This document shows, one piece after another, positions 50,382 through 60,280 of a DNA stretch of 64,000 bases (positions are counted from its first letter, which is position 1; each line of letters opens with the position of its first letter). This DNA comes from Emiliania huxleyi CCMP1516. Lineage: Eukaryota; Haptophyta; Isochrysidales; Noelaerhabdaceae. The position numbers and the translations under genes were made by a program. The stretch is taken from positions 852,614-916,613 of the forward strand of contig NW_005199770.1 in NCBI RefSeq assembly GCF_000372725.1, given 5' to 3'. Under the pieces are notes generated by a model. The model searched no databases. It saw only the letters and a list, made by a program, of their open reading frames with translations, and was not told the origin of the DNA.

Positions 50382-52076
50382 CTACCGCGGTTGCATGGGG
50401 CCGTGCGGCGGCGGCGGCGGCTCACCTCCCGCTGTGATCTGCGGGTGCTCGTCCCAGACAACCGTCAGAGGCCTGCTCGTGCTCAGCTTGACAGGCATGG
50501 GTCTCCTCACTGGGTGGGCCATCTCCCTCGTTGGTTGAGGGGGCGACTGGTCGGCCGAGCTGCCCCCGGCGCCAGTCGCATCAGTCAGCCCGGCCTCCAT
50601 CCCCATTGGAGGCAGCCAGTCGGCCGAGTGGGCGCGGCGCATGTCCACAAAGGCGCGGTAGTGCGTGGAGGTTGGCGCACAGTCGGGGTCGTCCCCCGAG
50701 CCGTACGAGGTGCGCGGGGGGCTGCCATGAGACCCGCCGACCGGCGTGTCGGCGTACGCGGTCCCGGCGGGTGGCTTGAGCGCGAGCATGACCATGACGC
50801 CAAACGCGGTCACGGCTAGGGTCCCGATCGCTCTAGTTAGCGGCGAGGGGTCGCCGAGCGAGGGGAAGATGCACTCGAGCGCGTGGTACCAGGCCCAGCC
50901 GCTAGCAACGCCGAGGGCGGCGGTCTCGGCCGCGAGAGCGTCGGCTCGCTCCTTGGCCTTGCCGTCGGACTCGGCGATGGCGCGGGCTGTGGCCACCGCC
51001 ACGACACAGGCGGCCGTCATCGCCATGGCATAGGCCGTGCTGGGCGCGACGGCCTCGGTGCTTGCGTAGGGGAAGGGCCACGCCTTCCAGGTGGTGGTGG
51101 ATGCAGCCTGGAGCGCGACGGAGCCGCCCCACGCGACGACCAACGCGCCGAGGCCGAGCGAGGCCTTGTGGAGCTCGCGAAAGGAGGGCAGCGACGACAG
51201 TGAGGGCGCGTCGTCGCTCGAGATACCGCCCTGCCGCCGCTTGGCCACGAGGCCAACAGAGAGGGCGAGGTGCGGGCTGGAGGGGTAACTCCGCACCGCC
51301 ATGGCAAAGTGCGAGCTTCTGCTGTCGCTGCAACCGATCATCAGCCAGCGCATGGCGCAGAGCGCGAGCGCGAGCAGCCAGGAGACGGCCCATCGCGGGA
51401 AGCCGTGCCGGTTCGCGAAGAGCGAGGCGAGCCCGTAGTCGAGAGCGCCGACCCACATCATGGCCGTCATGATGGTGGTGAAGAAGACGACCGTCTTGAC
51501 GCGCTCCGGGTTGGAGCCGCGAAGCAGGAGGAAGGGGCCGCAGCCGTGCTGGCCGAGCACCACCGAGGCCGCCGCCACGACCGTGATGAGCACGCCCGAG
51601 AGGAAGGCGAGGATGGGGTTTCCAGTGGGCAGGGCGCTCAGCAACGCGCAGATCCACGCCCACACGGTGACGTACACCAGCGAGGTGGCCAGCGTGCCCC
51701 ACACCGCCGCCAGTACGTGATCGGCCAGGGCAGAGCGGCCTGTGAGCGAGCCGGCGCGGTTCTCTGCGACGACGTACAGCCACCAGCAGAGGGAGGTGAC
51801 AACGCTCGTGTACGCCCAGATGAGGAGAATCTGGCGCCAGCCGAGGTGCATCCCCATCAGATCGGCCGCGCTGCGCTGGAAGAGGTCGGCCTTCCCGAAC
51901 ATCGGCAGGAAGAGGTGGGTCCACGCCAAGGCTACTGCATACCCTGTCGCCTGGTGTGAATGCTCTACGAGCTCGCCGCGCAGGCCACGCCGCGAGGGCA
52001 TGCGGTAGCTGCATAGACTGCGCCGCGGCGGCGTGTCGGGCCCCGAGATACTGCCGCAGGCCCCGGCGGCGCACAT
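50382..52076 (-). CDS. Multipass membrane protein with internally duplicated core, unknown function
   Basis: Intronless, 564 residues, about ten hydrophobic segments between residues 40 and 430, then a long soluble Pro/Ser/Thr-rich tail. Two halves start alike: HQATGYAVALAWTHLFLPMF near 40 and GVASGWAWYHALECIFPSL near 390. This suggests an ancient duplication of a helix bundle. WWLYVVAENRAG and the aromatic-Gly helices resemble no family I can name. There is no signal peptide. The first helix follows a 40-residue basic N-terminus. The acidic/Pro-rich tail (HYRAFVDMRRAHSADWLPPM) should be cytosolic. It could be a transporter or channel-like protein, but no motif proves this. The reading frame is clearly coding by its hydrophobic periodicity. 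Confidence 0.7.
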   Translation of the reverse strand: MCAAGACGSISGPDTPPRRSLCSYRMPSRRGLRGELVEHSHQATGYAVALAWTHLFLPMFGKADLFQRSAADLMGMHLGWRQILLIWAYTSVVTSLCWWLYVVAENRAGSLTGRSALADHVLAAVWGTLATSLVYVTVWAWICALLSALPTGNPILAFLSGVLITVVAAASVVLGQHGCGPFLLLRGSNPERVKTVVFFTTIMTAMMWVGALDYGLASLFANRHGFPRWAVSWLLALALCAMRWLMIGCSDSRSSHFAMAVRSYPSSPHLALSVGLVAKRRQGGISSDDAPSLSSLPSFRELHKASLGLGALVVAWGGSVALQAASTTTWKAWPFPYASTEAVAPSTAYAMAMTAACVVAVATARAIAESDGKAKERADALAAETAALGVASGWAWYHALECIFPSLGDPSPLTRAIGTLAVTAFGVMVMLALKPPAGTAYADTPVGGSHGSPPRTSYGSGDDPDCAPTSTHYRAFVDMRRAHSADWLPPMGMEAGLTDATGAGGSSADQSPPQPTREMAHPVRRPMPVKLSTSRPLTVVWDEHPQITAGGEPPPPPHGPMQPR

Positions 52077-52761
52077 GTGGGCACCGGGGCCACGCGCTCC
52101 CTGGCCGAGACTCCGACGCGACCGTGTCGCGCGCGCCCCAACAAACGGATCGTCGGAGATTTTGGTGCGAAGGTCGTCTATTCAAAGACGGCGGTGCGGA
52201 GACTGTGAATTGCCCTATCTCGTCTATTTCTCTCTTTTGCGTCCAGCGAGTTTGAAAGTGTGGACAGAAGAAAATCAAGCTTGGGATAGGACGCACTATC
52301 AGGTGTGGAGAGAGAGAGAGAGATCCAGGTGTGGTGCAGAGTGCCACGGTGCACGGGCAGACATAAGACATGGACGGATGATCAGGGACACGACAGGATC
52401 CCAGTGCTCCCAGGGAGTCCTCTCTAAAGAAAGAAAGAAAGAAAACAGACAAACCCAGACGAGGGATGGGGGAGGAGGACAGGGTCCCCACCTGCACGAG
52501 CAGGACTTTGGAAGGGCGATCAGGGGCACAGGTGGGGCTCTCCTGCTCCTGACAAGGGACACGACAGGCTCGCAGCGCGGTGCACGGTGGGCTCCACTCC
52601 CTGTATAGGACAGGTTGCTGCGTAAAATTCCTCTCGACAAAACCGAGGACCGGCCGACCAGTCTGGCCGACTCCGCGTGCGTGAACTCTCGAGCTATAGC
52701 AGACAGCAGGCCGACCTGGTTGGCCCCGCCCTGCCTGCCGAGTCACTCGACGCACTGTGCA
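52077..52761. repeat. Intergenic with dispersed-repeat copy
   Basis: 52425-52592 shares about 165 bp with 56010-56176: a GAAAGAAAGAAAGAAAACAG lead, then GGTCCCCACCTGCACGAGCA and ACGACAGGCTCGCAGCGCGG. A shorter match is at 43306-43375. No gene. Confidence 0.85.
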
Positions 52762-53571
52762 ATGTCCGCAGTGGAAGCAGCGACAGTGGTGCTGCTGCGG
52801 CGCATTCCAGGCGGCGCGGGACGGACGAGCATCGACCTTGCCACGCTGCCAGCCACGTCCGGCTCCGGCTTCAGCATGCGGCAGCTGGGTGGCCACGACG
52901 GCAAGATCTGGTTCGCTGCTGGCTGGCAGGTGCTGCTCGGGCAGAGCGAGGTGCAGAACTGGGTGCGCAGCGGGCCGGATCAGCCGGCAGTCATGCGGTA
53001 TGGCGGTGAATGGAAGTTTCCGGGCGGCCGACGTGAGCCGGACGAGTCGCTGACGGAGGCGGCGTGGCGCGAGCTGAGCGAGGAGTTTTGCGTGACGCCT
53101 CGCAATGGCGGCGTGCTGCACCGGCTCAACCGGCTGCGGACCAAGCCGGTGCGTGGCGTCTCCTTCGACATGCACAACTTTGTCGCCCTCGCCATCGAGA
53201 ATGACTGGCTGGCCGAGCTGCATCCCGACTCCATCAACGCGGCACTCGCAGCGCGGCGCGAGCGGTTTCTCACGCTACTGAAGGCGGGTGACTTCTGGCC
53301 GCTGGGCAAGGCCGAGCGCGAGCGCGTGGCGCCGGAGGTGCGGCGCGTGGCGTGGCTGGGGCTGCAGGAGGCGGCCGCGTGCATGCTGTCGTCGAAGGCG
53401 GAGGAGCTCGTGCCCGTCGACAGCTGGCAGGCCGCGGAGTACGCGCGGCTTGGCGTGACGCGCCGTGACCCGATGTTCCAGACCTTGGCGACGCTGCTCG
53501 AGATCGGCCGCTTCGAGAGCGAAACAGAGCTGCGCGCGCATTGCTGCGCGCGCAGCAACTTGTACTTGTGA
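52762..53571 (+). CDS. Nudix hydrolase
   Basis: Intronless, 269 residues. The Nudix box is at about residues 85-107: FPGGRREPDESLTEAAWREL then SEEFCV. It fits G-x5-E-x7-R-E-U-x-E-E-x-G-U except that the last Gly is Cys. The catalytic Glu residues of REL-SEE are kept, so Mg2+-dependent hydrolysis of a nucleoside diphosphate linked to X is likely. The preceding VMRYGGEWKFPGG strand is typical. After the box, FDMHNFVALAIENDW and a WLGLQEAAACMLSS helix complete the fold. The start at 52762 begins MSAVEAATVVLLRR, the first strand of the domain; an upstream in-frame ATG at 52615 only adds repeat-derived sequence. No targeting signal. The substrate is unknown. Confidence 0.82.
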   Translation: MSAVEAATVVLLRRIPGGAGRTSIDLATLPATSGSGFSMRQLGGHDGKIWFAAGWQVLLGQSEVQNWVRSGPDQPAVMRYGGEWKFPGGRREPDESLTEAAWRELSEEFCVTPRNGGVLHRLNRLRTKPVRGVSFDMHNFVALAIENDWLAELHPDSINAALAARRERFLTLLKAGDFWPLGKAERERVAPEVRRVAWLGLQEAAACMLSSKAEELVPVDSWQAAEYARLGVTRRDPMFQTLATLLEIGRFESETELRAHCCARSNLYL

Positions 53572-54490
53572 GACGAGTTACGTCGAGCAGCGAGTGCGCG
53601 TCGCGCGCACACGCGCGCTATCTCTTTTCTATCACGTGCGGACCGGCCTCGCGCAACGTCCCTGATCCGTCCCGCTTGCGCGCGGCGCGCCGCTGGCGCG
53701 CCGGGGCCTTCTACTGGGCTGCGGCTGGGTTTTTACACATAGGCGCACATCCGCGTGTTGTGGGGTTGGCACTCCCATCGACCCTCATGACCTCCTGCGG
53801 TCTCTGAGATGGACACCAGTGGGTGTGGGACCACAGCCAGGATACACTCGAAGGCTGGGTAAGCAGTAGAGGTCGATACTCGACGCGTCCCACATGGTCT
53901 ATGTCGCTGTCGGCATGCTGTCGACAGGACGTCGAGCGACACCGGTGGCAGTGCCACCCAGGAGTGGTCGGGCGGTCTCCCGTCATGAGAGAGCCACCAT
54001 GTGATCCGTATGATGATTCCTGACAACCGCCTCAGTCAACTTTCGTCACAGGTCCCGCTCTGAGAGGAGCTGCGGGTCAGTTCGACAGCTGGAGCTGTGT
54101 CGCCGGCGTGCGGCGGCCTGCCTCTGGAGGTGCCTCTGAGGTGGACATTTTTTGGTCACCGTGAGAGAACGCGTTCGAATTTTCAATCGGGAACTTCAAC
54201 TTCGCACGCGCACCGGCCAGGGCTACAATATTGCCAGTGAGGCGGAGGCGCGAGTCGGAAGGCCGCGACCGTCAAGTGGTCCCGTCATTTTCCTACAATC
54301 GCTGTGAACCCAGCCACGTAAGCCCCCCCTCGGTGCTCGGAGAGAGACGCGCTCGAGAGTGTCCGTAAAGCCGCCATAACTCTTTTCCGTTCCCCGTGGG
54401 ACGCCTGCCCAGGCCGGGAATATGAATTTAGTCGTTTACGTAATGTTTTCTTTAGAAAACGCGCCCTTTGATGCTTGACGAGGACACCGC
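53572..54490. other. Intergenic, nothing recognised
   Basis: Shared 3' flank of convergent genes. Short open frames have no protein character. No repeat shared with the rest of the window was noticed. Confidence 0.35.
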
Positions 54491-55267
54491 TCAAAAATTG
54501 ATATCCAGCGACGGGAAGGCGCGGACGCGCGCGCGGAGGTCCAGCGTGAGCGTGGCGTCCGGCTCCACCCGCAGCGAGCGAAAGGAGAGCTCGCAGCCGT
54601 CGAGGTCGAGCACGAGCGTCTCGAAGAGCCTTGCCAGCCACGGGCCCGCGCTCGCCGCGGCGGAGGAGGCCGCCTCGTCGGCGCCGCCGGCGCTGCACGA
54701 GCACACGACGCGGCCGCTCGCGTCCTGGCGGAGCTCTGCGCTCAGCTCGGTCTTCGCCGCGCGCACCGGGAAGAGCACGGCCCCGTCCGATCCCGGCGTC
54801 CCCGGCAGCAGCCTCGTCCCGCCGCCGCCGCTGAAGGTGAGCGCTGGGGCGTGCGGATCGAGCGCCTGCCGCGCCGCGACCGCCTCGCGCATCAGCGGGT
54901 GGAGCAGGAAGCCGTCCCAGTCCCGAGCGGTGAAGCGGATCTGGGCCGATCCCATGGCGGGCGCGCGGAGGAGGATCCGCCGCTTGGTCGCGAGAGCGCC
55001 AAAGTCAACGGCCGTCCGCCCGACCTCGACGTCCAGCGTCGCGCAGCTGAGCCGCATCGGCGTGCACCAGCGCCGGCCGCGCACCCTGACCCTGTCGACG
55101 GCGCCCGACAGCACTGACGACGGCTCCGCACGCACGGCGACCTCACACGAGCCGCACTCGCGCAGCCGCGTGCGCAGCACGAGCTCGGCGATCTGCGAGA
55201 GGAGCCGGTCGGGCGCGAGAGCCGGCGACGGGAAAAGGCCGAGGCTGGCCGTCAGGAGGAGGAACAT
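54491..55267 (-). CDS. DUF2993 (LmeA-type) lipid-binding-like protein
   Basis: Intronless, 258 residues. A clean signal peptide, MFLLLTASLGLFPSPALA, is followed by a DUF2993 domain. Family pattern: a beta-rich start LRECGSCEVAVRAEPSSVLS, GAVDRVRVRGRRWCTPMRLS, then LDVEVGRTAVDFGALATKRR and a central VRFTARDWDGFLLHPLM-like segment (here IRFTARDWDGFLLHPLM). The C-terminal part ends in the strand LDLRARVRAFPSLDINF. Known: the group includes mycobacterial LmeA, a periplasmic mannan-lipid protein, and many cyanobacterial and plant plastid proteins, all likely lipid-binding. With a signal peptide in an alga, a plastid or endomembrane site is likely. Confidence 0.75.
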   Translation of the reverse strand: MFLLLTASLGLFPSPALAPDRLLSQIAELVLRTRLRECGSCEVAVRAEPSSVLSGAVDRVRVRGRRWCTPMRLSCATLDVEVGRTAVDFGALATKRRILLRAPAMGSAQIRFTARDWDGFLLHPLMREAVAARQALDPHAPALTFSGGGGTRLLPGTPGSDGAVLFPVRAAKTELSAELRQDASGRVVCSCSAGGADEAASSAAASAGPWLARLFETLVLDLDGCELSFRSLRVEPDATLTLDLRARVRAFPSLDINF

Positions 55268-56327
55268 CCGGCGCTATCTAGATAGCCAACTTGCACTCTG
55301 TGCCACTTCTGCGCGGCGAAGGCGCGAAGCGCAGAACAAATGCGTTCGCGGAGGGTCATCCTCTGGTCTCGCGTCCACCCATACCGCGTTGGTGTCCAGT
55401 CCGAGCCCGGCTGTTCTTCACCTTCCTACCTAAAACCTAAGTTGGGTAGCGAGGATTGGTGTGACGCGATCGTAAAGTGTTTTCTGGCGGCCGACCGTCA
55501 GTGCACGGAGTTGCCCCTTCTCCGTCCGTGCGACTGCCCGGCTAGTTTGAAAACGCGCGATAGAGTTGTTCAAATCCGCTAATAAGTTGAGCGTGCCTCA
55601 ACACAGCCTCAGTGCCTCACCGCTCACGAGAGGAGTAGTATCTCTCACTCGACAATCTCTCTCTCACTCGGAACGTATTGTGATGAGTCGCCTTGTCCCA
55701 TGAGAGATTTTTAGAAGCCAACAAGAAATGTGTCACACAGAGTGATTTGCCCATGAGTACCGCTCGCTGCTGGCGCGCGGTTGTGAGAGAGATTTTTGAA
55801 GTTGATCGCGGCACCACAATCAAGAGAGAGAAAAAAACTCTAGCGAGATTTCCCCACAACCCCGTGTCGCCGCCAAAAAAACTCCCGTCTGCAGCCTCCT
55901 GGAGCCTAGCGGTAAGGCGGCCGGCGGTGGGGCGAAGGGGGAGGGAGGGGGCATGGTCCTGTTCGGCGGAGGCTGCGGTTTGGTCCGACCCCGCAAAAAG
56001 TCCGAACCCGGCAAAGAAAGAAAGAAAGAAAACAGACACGCCAAACGAGGGATGGGACGAGGACAGGGTCCCCACCTGCACGAGCAGGATTTTGGAAGAA
56101 CGATCAGGGGGACAGGTGGGGCTCTCCTGCTCCTGACAAGGGACACGACAGGCTCGCAGCGCGGTGCGCGGTGGACTCCCACATCCACTACCCGGCACAC
56201 GGCCCGTACGCGTCGTTCGTCGTTTCTTCTGCCGCCCCCGCCGTCTTCACTGCCTCGGTAGTCGACAATGTGTGTGTGTGCGTTTGTGTTGCAGTTCTGT
56301 GCAGGTTCACGAGCCCGGTAACGAGCC
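55268..56327. repeat. Repeat-rich intergenic region
   Basis: 55392-55430 matches the left half of the inverted repeat at 37831. 55620-55700 has repeated CTCTCACTCG strings. 56010-56176 is the second long copy of the dispersed repeat also at 52425-52592. No gene. Confidence 0.7.
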
Positions 56328-57389
56328 ATGTGTACGAGCAGTGCTGACGAGGCGCACAGCGGCTTTATGGATCTCAGCGCTGACGCGTGGCTGAGCGTGT
56401 TGCTCGTGTCAGAGAGTGCCCTTACTGTGAGTCGGTGCGCGGCGGTCTGCGAAGCGTTCCGTGATCTGGTGTATCGCAGCGCGCAGCTGTGGCAGTTGCT
56501 CGCGGCCCGCGACTTTGGCCTGCGCGAGGAATGCGAGTGGTTTCTCCAAGTGGATGTGGCGAGCACAGCAACGGCCGGCACGCTGTCTTCGATCGCTGCT
56601 CTACGGTGGCGCGGGGCGTATGCAGAGTGCAGGGCTGCGCTTGACCGGAGCACTCGCCAGTCCACGAGGCAGGAGCAGTACAGGCCCCAGACTGCGGCTG
56701 CGGGGCTGATCTCGCTGCGGGAAACCGCGTGCAGCGACAGCGCCGGCGAGTTTGCGGCATACTACCCCGTGCACTTTGCGCTCCGGGGCTGCGGGCCGCT
56801 CGAGTGCTGCTGGTGCTCGAGCAGTGGCAACTGCCGTAACGTGAGCGTGTGCGCGCGGGTCGCCGGCGGCTACGCACTGGTCACGGCGGTGGGCTGCGTC
56901 AATCCGGCAGACGGCTTCGACAACCCGGTGAAGGACGTGGTCGTCTTCGGCTCGCTTTCGCCGCTTTCGCTCGGCTCGAGCCGCTTCGACGACGGCGGCC
57001 GCGACGACGAGGCGAAGCGGCTGGTCGAGGCCGCCCTCGACGGCTCCGCGGAAGCCACGCCACGGCTGCCGCCCGACGCACCGCTCGGCGGCTGCCGCTT
57101 CCCTCCGTTCCCCGCGTGCCGCGGGCTGCATGTGGTGCGCCCGTGTGCGCCGACAGTGGTGCGCTTCGTGCGCTTCCTCGTGCTGTCGTCGCAGAACCCC
57201 GCGGGACACACGGACGCCAACGTCGACGTCTCCAAGCTGCAGCTCTTCGGCACACCGCTCGGCCGGCCGCCACACGCGGACGACGAGACGCACGACGGCG
57301 GCGGCACTTCGGCGCTGCTGCAGAGGCTGCACCTCGACTGCGTCAGGGTACGCTCGCCAGACGGCTCGCGGGGCCCAAACTACCCGTAG
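56328..57389 (+). CDS. F-box-like protein
   Basis: Intronless, 353 residues. The N-terminus has an F-box: MDLSADAWLSVLLVSESALT then CAAVCEAFRDLVYRSAQLW, with the usual leucine/valine spacing and terminal Trp. It would dock to Skp1 in an SCF ubiquitin ligase. The remaining 250 residues carry a cysteine-rich segment (CGPLECCWCSSSGNC), a beta-type region (VSVCARVAGGYALVTAVGCV), and near the end VVRFVRFLVLSSQNPAGHTD then KLQLFGTPL. The last pair resembles discoidin/galactose-binding folds. The substrate is unknown. A dispersed repeat ends about 150 bp upstream, so the promoter may lie within repeat-derived sequence. Confidence 0.65.
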   Translation: MCTSSADEAHSGFMDLSADAWLSVLLVSESALTVSRCAAVCEAFRDLVYRSAQLWQLLAARDFGLREECEWFLQVDVASTATAGTLSSIAALRWRGAYAECRAALDRSTRQSTRQEQYRPQTAAAGLISLRETACSDSAGEFAAYYPVHFALRGCGPLECCWCSSSGNCRNVSVCARVAGGYALVTAVGCVNPADGFDNPVKDVVVFGSLSPLSLGSSRFDDGGRDDEAKRLVEAALDGSAEATPRLPPDAPLGGCRFPPFPACRGLHVVRPCAPTVVRFVRFLVLSSQNPAGHTDANVDVSKLQLFGTPLGRPPHADDETHDGGGTSALLQRLHLDCVRVRSPDGSRGPNYP

Positions 57390-57776
57390 GTGTGCCGCAG
57401 TTCTCCTGGGGTGCGGCACCACCAGCATCACTAGAGTAACTGCCAGAGACCGACACGGCGACACCTTGGTGCTTCTAGATGGTGTGAGCGGCAGCGTTGG
57501 GCGCCGGCGGCGACAGGCCGACCGGAGCGGTCGCCATTCAAGTGAAGGCGCCGTTCAAAATATGTGCTCGGAAAGAAAGAAAGAAAGAAAACAGACAACC
57601 CAAGGGAGGGATGGGAGAACGGCACGCCGCCACCACACAGGGATTTTAAGGAGAGTGCTCGGAGGGCGTGCACAACAACGATCATAAATTCTTTTTTTGT
57701 CCACGTGTGTGAGAACCCACCGACACGCTGGCAAGCAGCCGACACGCTGGCAAGCGTGACACCTCTCCCTGTGTGC
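57390..57776. other. Intergenic with a partial dispersed repeat
   Basis: 57569-57640 is a diverged, shortened copy of the GAAAGAAAGAAAGAAAACAG repeat. Otherwise nothing. Confidence 0.6.
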
Positions 57777-59888
57777 ATGCCGGACTCCTCCGCTTCGCTC
57801 TTCGCACTCCTCCTCCTCGCGCGGCCTGTCCTTGGCTCCCCGCCCTTCTTCGAGGCCGCTGCGGCGGCGGCAATGCAAACAATCGCGATGCTCGAGTGCA
57901 CGGACGACTCGAGTGACTGCGGCGGCTGGGCGGCGGGAGGCGAGTGCAGCAAGAACCCGGGCTTCATGCACGCAACCTGCCGCAAGGCATGCGGGCGGTG
58001 CGAACTGCAGGCCGACGACGCTCGCCACGCGCTCGAGGTTGTGACGTACGCCGTCCGCAACCATCACGCCGGATGCGCGCACGCACAGCAGGGCGGCGCG
58101 CGGCTTCCAGAGTGCGAGGGCTCGGCCGAGCGGCTGGCTGCCACCCTGGCGATTGCTCACGAGGGCGCGACCGGCAGGGCGCTGCAGCGCGTCGTCGAGG
58201 CGCTCGCTCGCGAGGTGTCCGCCTCGAGCCCGCCTCCCTCGCGTCCTCTGCCGTGGTCCCCTGCGGCCGAGGCGACGGCGGTGGCGAGCGTCGGCGTCGG
58301 CGGCTCCGCGGTGGGCCCCTTCGTCCAGCTGTCGGACGGCGGGCGGATGCCGAGCGTCGGCGTCGGCACCTGGCTGACGACAGGATCTGCGTGCTACGAG
58401 CTGGTCCGCGCGGCCCTTCGCGCGGGCCTTCGCCACATCGACACGAGCGAGAACTATGCCAACCACGGCGAGATCGGGAGGGCGCTGGCCGAGACGTCGG
58501 TCCCGCGCGGCGAGCTTCCTCCCGGCCAAGCCCGCGCGTTTCTGCTTCCGCGTCACAGACGGCTTGTTGATGCAGGCGAGCTCTTCATCGCCGACAAGCT
58601 CTCCTTCCCGCACTCGTACTCGGCGGGCGGAGCGCGCAAGGTTGCGGCCGAGCCGCTGCGGCTGCTCGGCGAGAGAAGCCCACGACGCGTCCGCGACGCG
58701 TCCGTGACGTGTCTGCAGGCGGTGGGCGAGTCGCTGCGGCTGCTCGGCGTGAGCTACCTCGACCTCTACATGCTCCACTCGGGCAAGAGCTAGCCGAGAT
58801 CCGGCCGAGAGCCGGCCGAGATTTGGCGGAGAGGCAGCGGAGAGGCAGTGGAGAGGGAGCGGAGAGGCAGGAGAGAGGCAGCGGAGAGGCAGCGGAGAGA
58901 GGCAGCAGGTGAGAGGCATCCCGGCGCATCGATTCGGCCGAGCGGCCGCCGAGGTGGGTTTGCCCAGCAACTCCCCCTCCCCTCCCCCCCTGTGTGCAGT
59001 CGGCCCCTCTGTGTCTGCGCGGCACGAGGCATGGCGCGAGATGGTGGCGATGCAGCAGGAGGGGCTCATCCGGCACGCCGGCGCCCCTCGCCTTGGCACA
59101 GAGGCGCGAGTTGCGCTGCCTCACGCCCGCAGCCGTGGACAGGCACATCGGCGTCTCCAACTTCGGCACGGCGGAGCTACGCGAGCTCAAGGCCTCCTTC
59201 CCCGACGCGCCGCCCGCCACGCTGCAGTCCAAGTTCTCCCCCTACCACCGCGGCCGCACCGGCAACGGCGGCGGCGAGGACTTCCACGCGGCGACTGCGG
59301 AGCTCGGCGTCGCCCTCACCGCCTACTGCCCGCTCAACGACTGGCCGAGCAAGCTCAAGGCGGCGGAGGAGCAGCACGCCCGGCGGCACTGGAGCCTTCC
59401 CAGAACCTTCTCGGAGCCTTCCCGCAGGCAGTGGAGGATGCGCACGTCCGCGCGATTGCCGCACGGGCCGGCAAGACGCCGGCGCAGGTCTGCCTCCGCT
59501 GGGGCGAACGGCTCGGCCTGGACACGTCCGTTCGACACGTCCAAGACATGCCCCGTAGGTCATCCTCCGCTGGGGCGTCCAGCTCGGCCTGAGCGTGCTC
59601 ACGCGCTCGCGCGACGAGGCGCGGCTGCGGCAGGCGGCACAGATCTACGATTTCGAGCTCAGCGCCGCCGAGATGGCGCTCGTGTCGGGCCTCGCGTGGT
59701 TCAGCCTCTCGCCCACCAACCGCGTGCCCTCTTCGGTCGCCGACGTGTACGGCGTCGAGGTGCGCGACGCAGAGGCGTACAAGCGCGTGCCCCGCGCTGG
59801 CACGGCGCCGTACGTGGAGCAGCCCATCAAGGCGTGTGACATGGCGTGGGCCATGCTTGGAGACAGCAGCCGCAAGTCGGAGCTCTGA
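57777..59888 (+). CDS. Secreted-type ShK domain plus aldo-keto reductase, seven exons
   Basis: Exons 57777-58509, 58576-58640, 58719-58782, 59000-59072, 59143-59359, 59428-59487 and 59559-59888 give 1542 nt (513 residues), in frame. The third donor (58783) is the least certain. Signal peptide MPDSSASLFALLLLARPVLG; a six-Cys ShK domain (CTDDSSDCGGWAAGGEC and HATCRKACGRC); then an aldo-keto reductase barrel. The catalytic set is visible: Asp and Tyr in HIDTSENYANHGEIGRAL, Lys in ELFIADKL (exon 2), His in YLDLYMLHS (exon 3). HIGVSNFGTAELRELKA, KTPAQ + VILRWGVQLGLSVLT are made by splicing. NADPH-dependent carbonyl reduction, probably in the secretory route, is expected. All six introns except one are 66-78 nt; five begin with a copy of the next exon's start. 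Confidence 0.88.
58796..58915 (+). repeat. Intronic GAGA-type repeat
   Basis: CCGAGATCCGG and AGAGGCAGCGG units of about 10-11 bp fill most of intron 58783-58999. The transcript sense again has CGAGA/GGAGA. Confidence 0.85.
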
Positions 59889-60280
59889 TTTCCCATCGAC
59901 GGCACTATGTCGCGGCGATGAGGTCTCCTCGTCACGCCCGCCCGCGCCTCCGCTCCGCTATCTACACTAGCTGTCCTTCTGCGCGTAAGTTTGATTTTGG
60001 TTTTTCTTTTTGCGCGTGTGCCGCGATCTCACGCATTTTTGGGCGCCACTGTGTGCGCGGCGCTGCGCGCGCTGCATGCATGGCCGGACTCGGCACTCGC
60101 ACTAGGGTAGACTAGTAGTGGCACTACTCTGACTAGAGGTGACTAACTGACACCGCAGTGAGCCTATCATGACACGTACGGCTCTACTCACTGACAGCTC
60201 TGTCTCACCTCTCCTGTGAGATATGGCTTATGGGAAGCATGATCTGGGTGATCGGGCCGGCGGGCAGATTACCCGACCGC
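59889..60280. other. Convergent intergenic region
   Basis: Shared 3' flank; T-rich at 59990-60020. Nothing recognised. Confidence 0.4.

Noticed and set aside
52299..52640. Minus-strand frame that shares protein sequence with another at 55820-56665
   Set aside because: The similarity follows the DNA repeat base for base, including non-coding parts, so it does not show selection on a protein.
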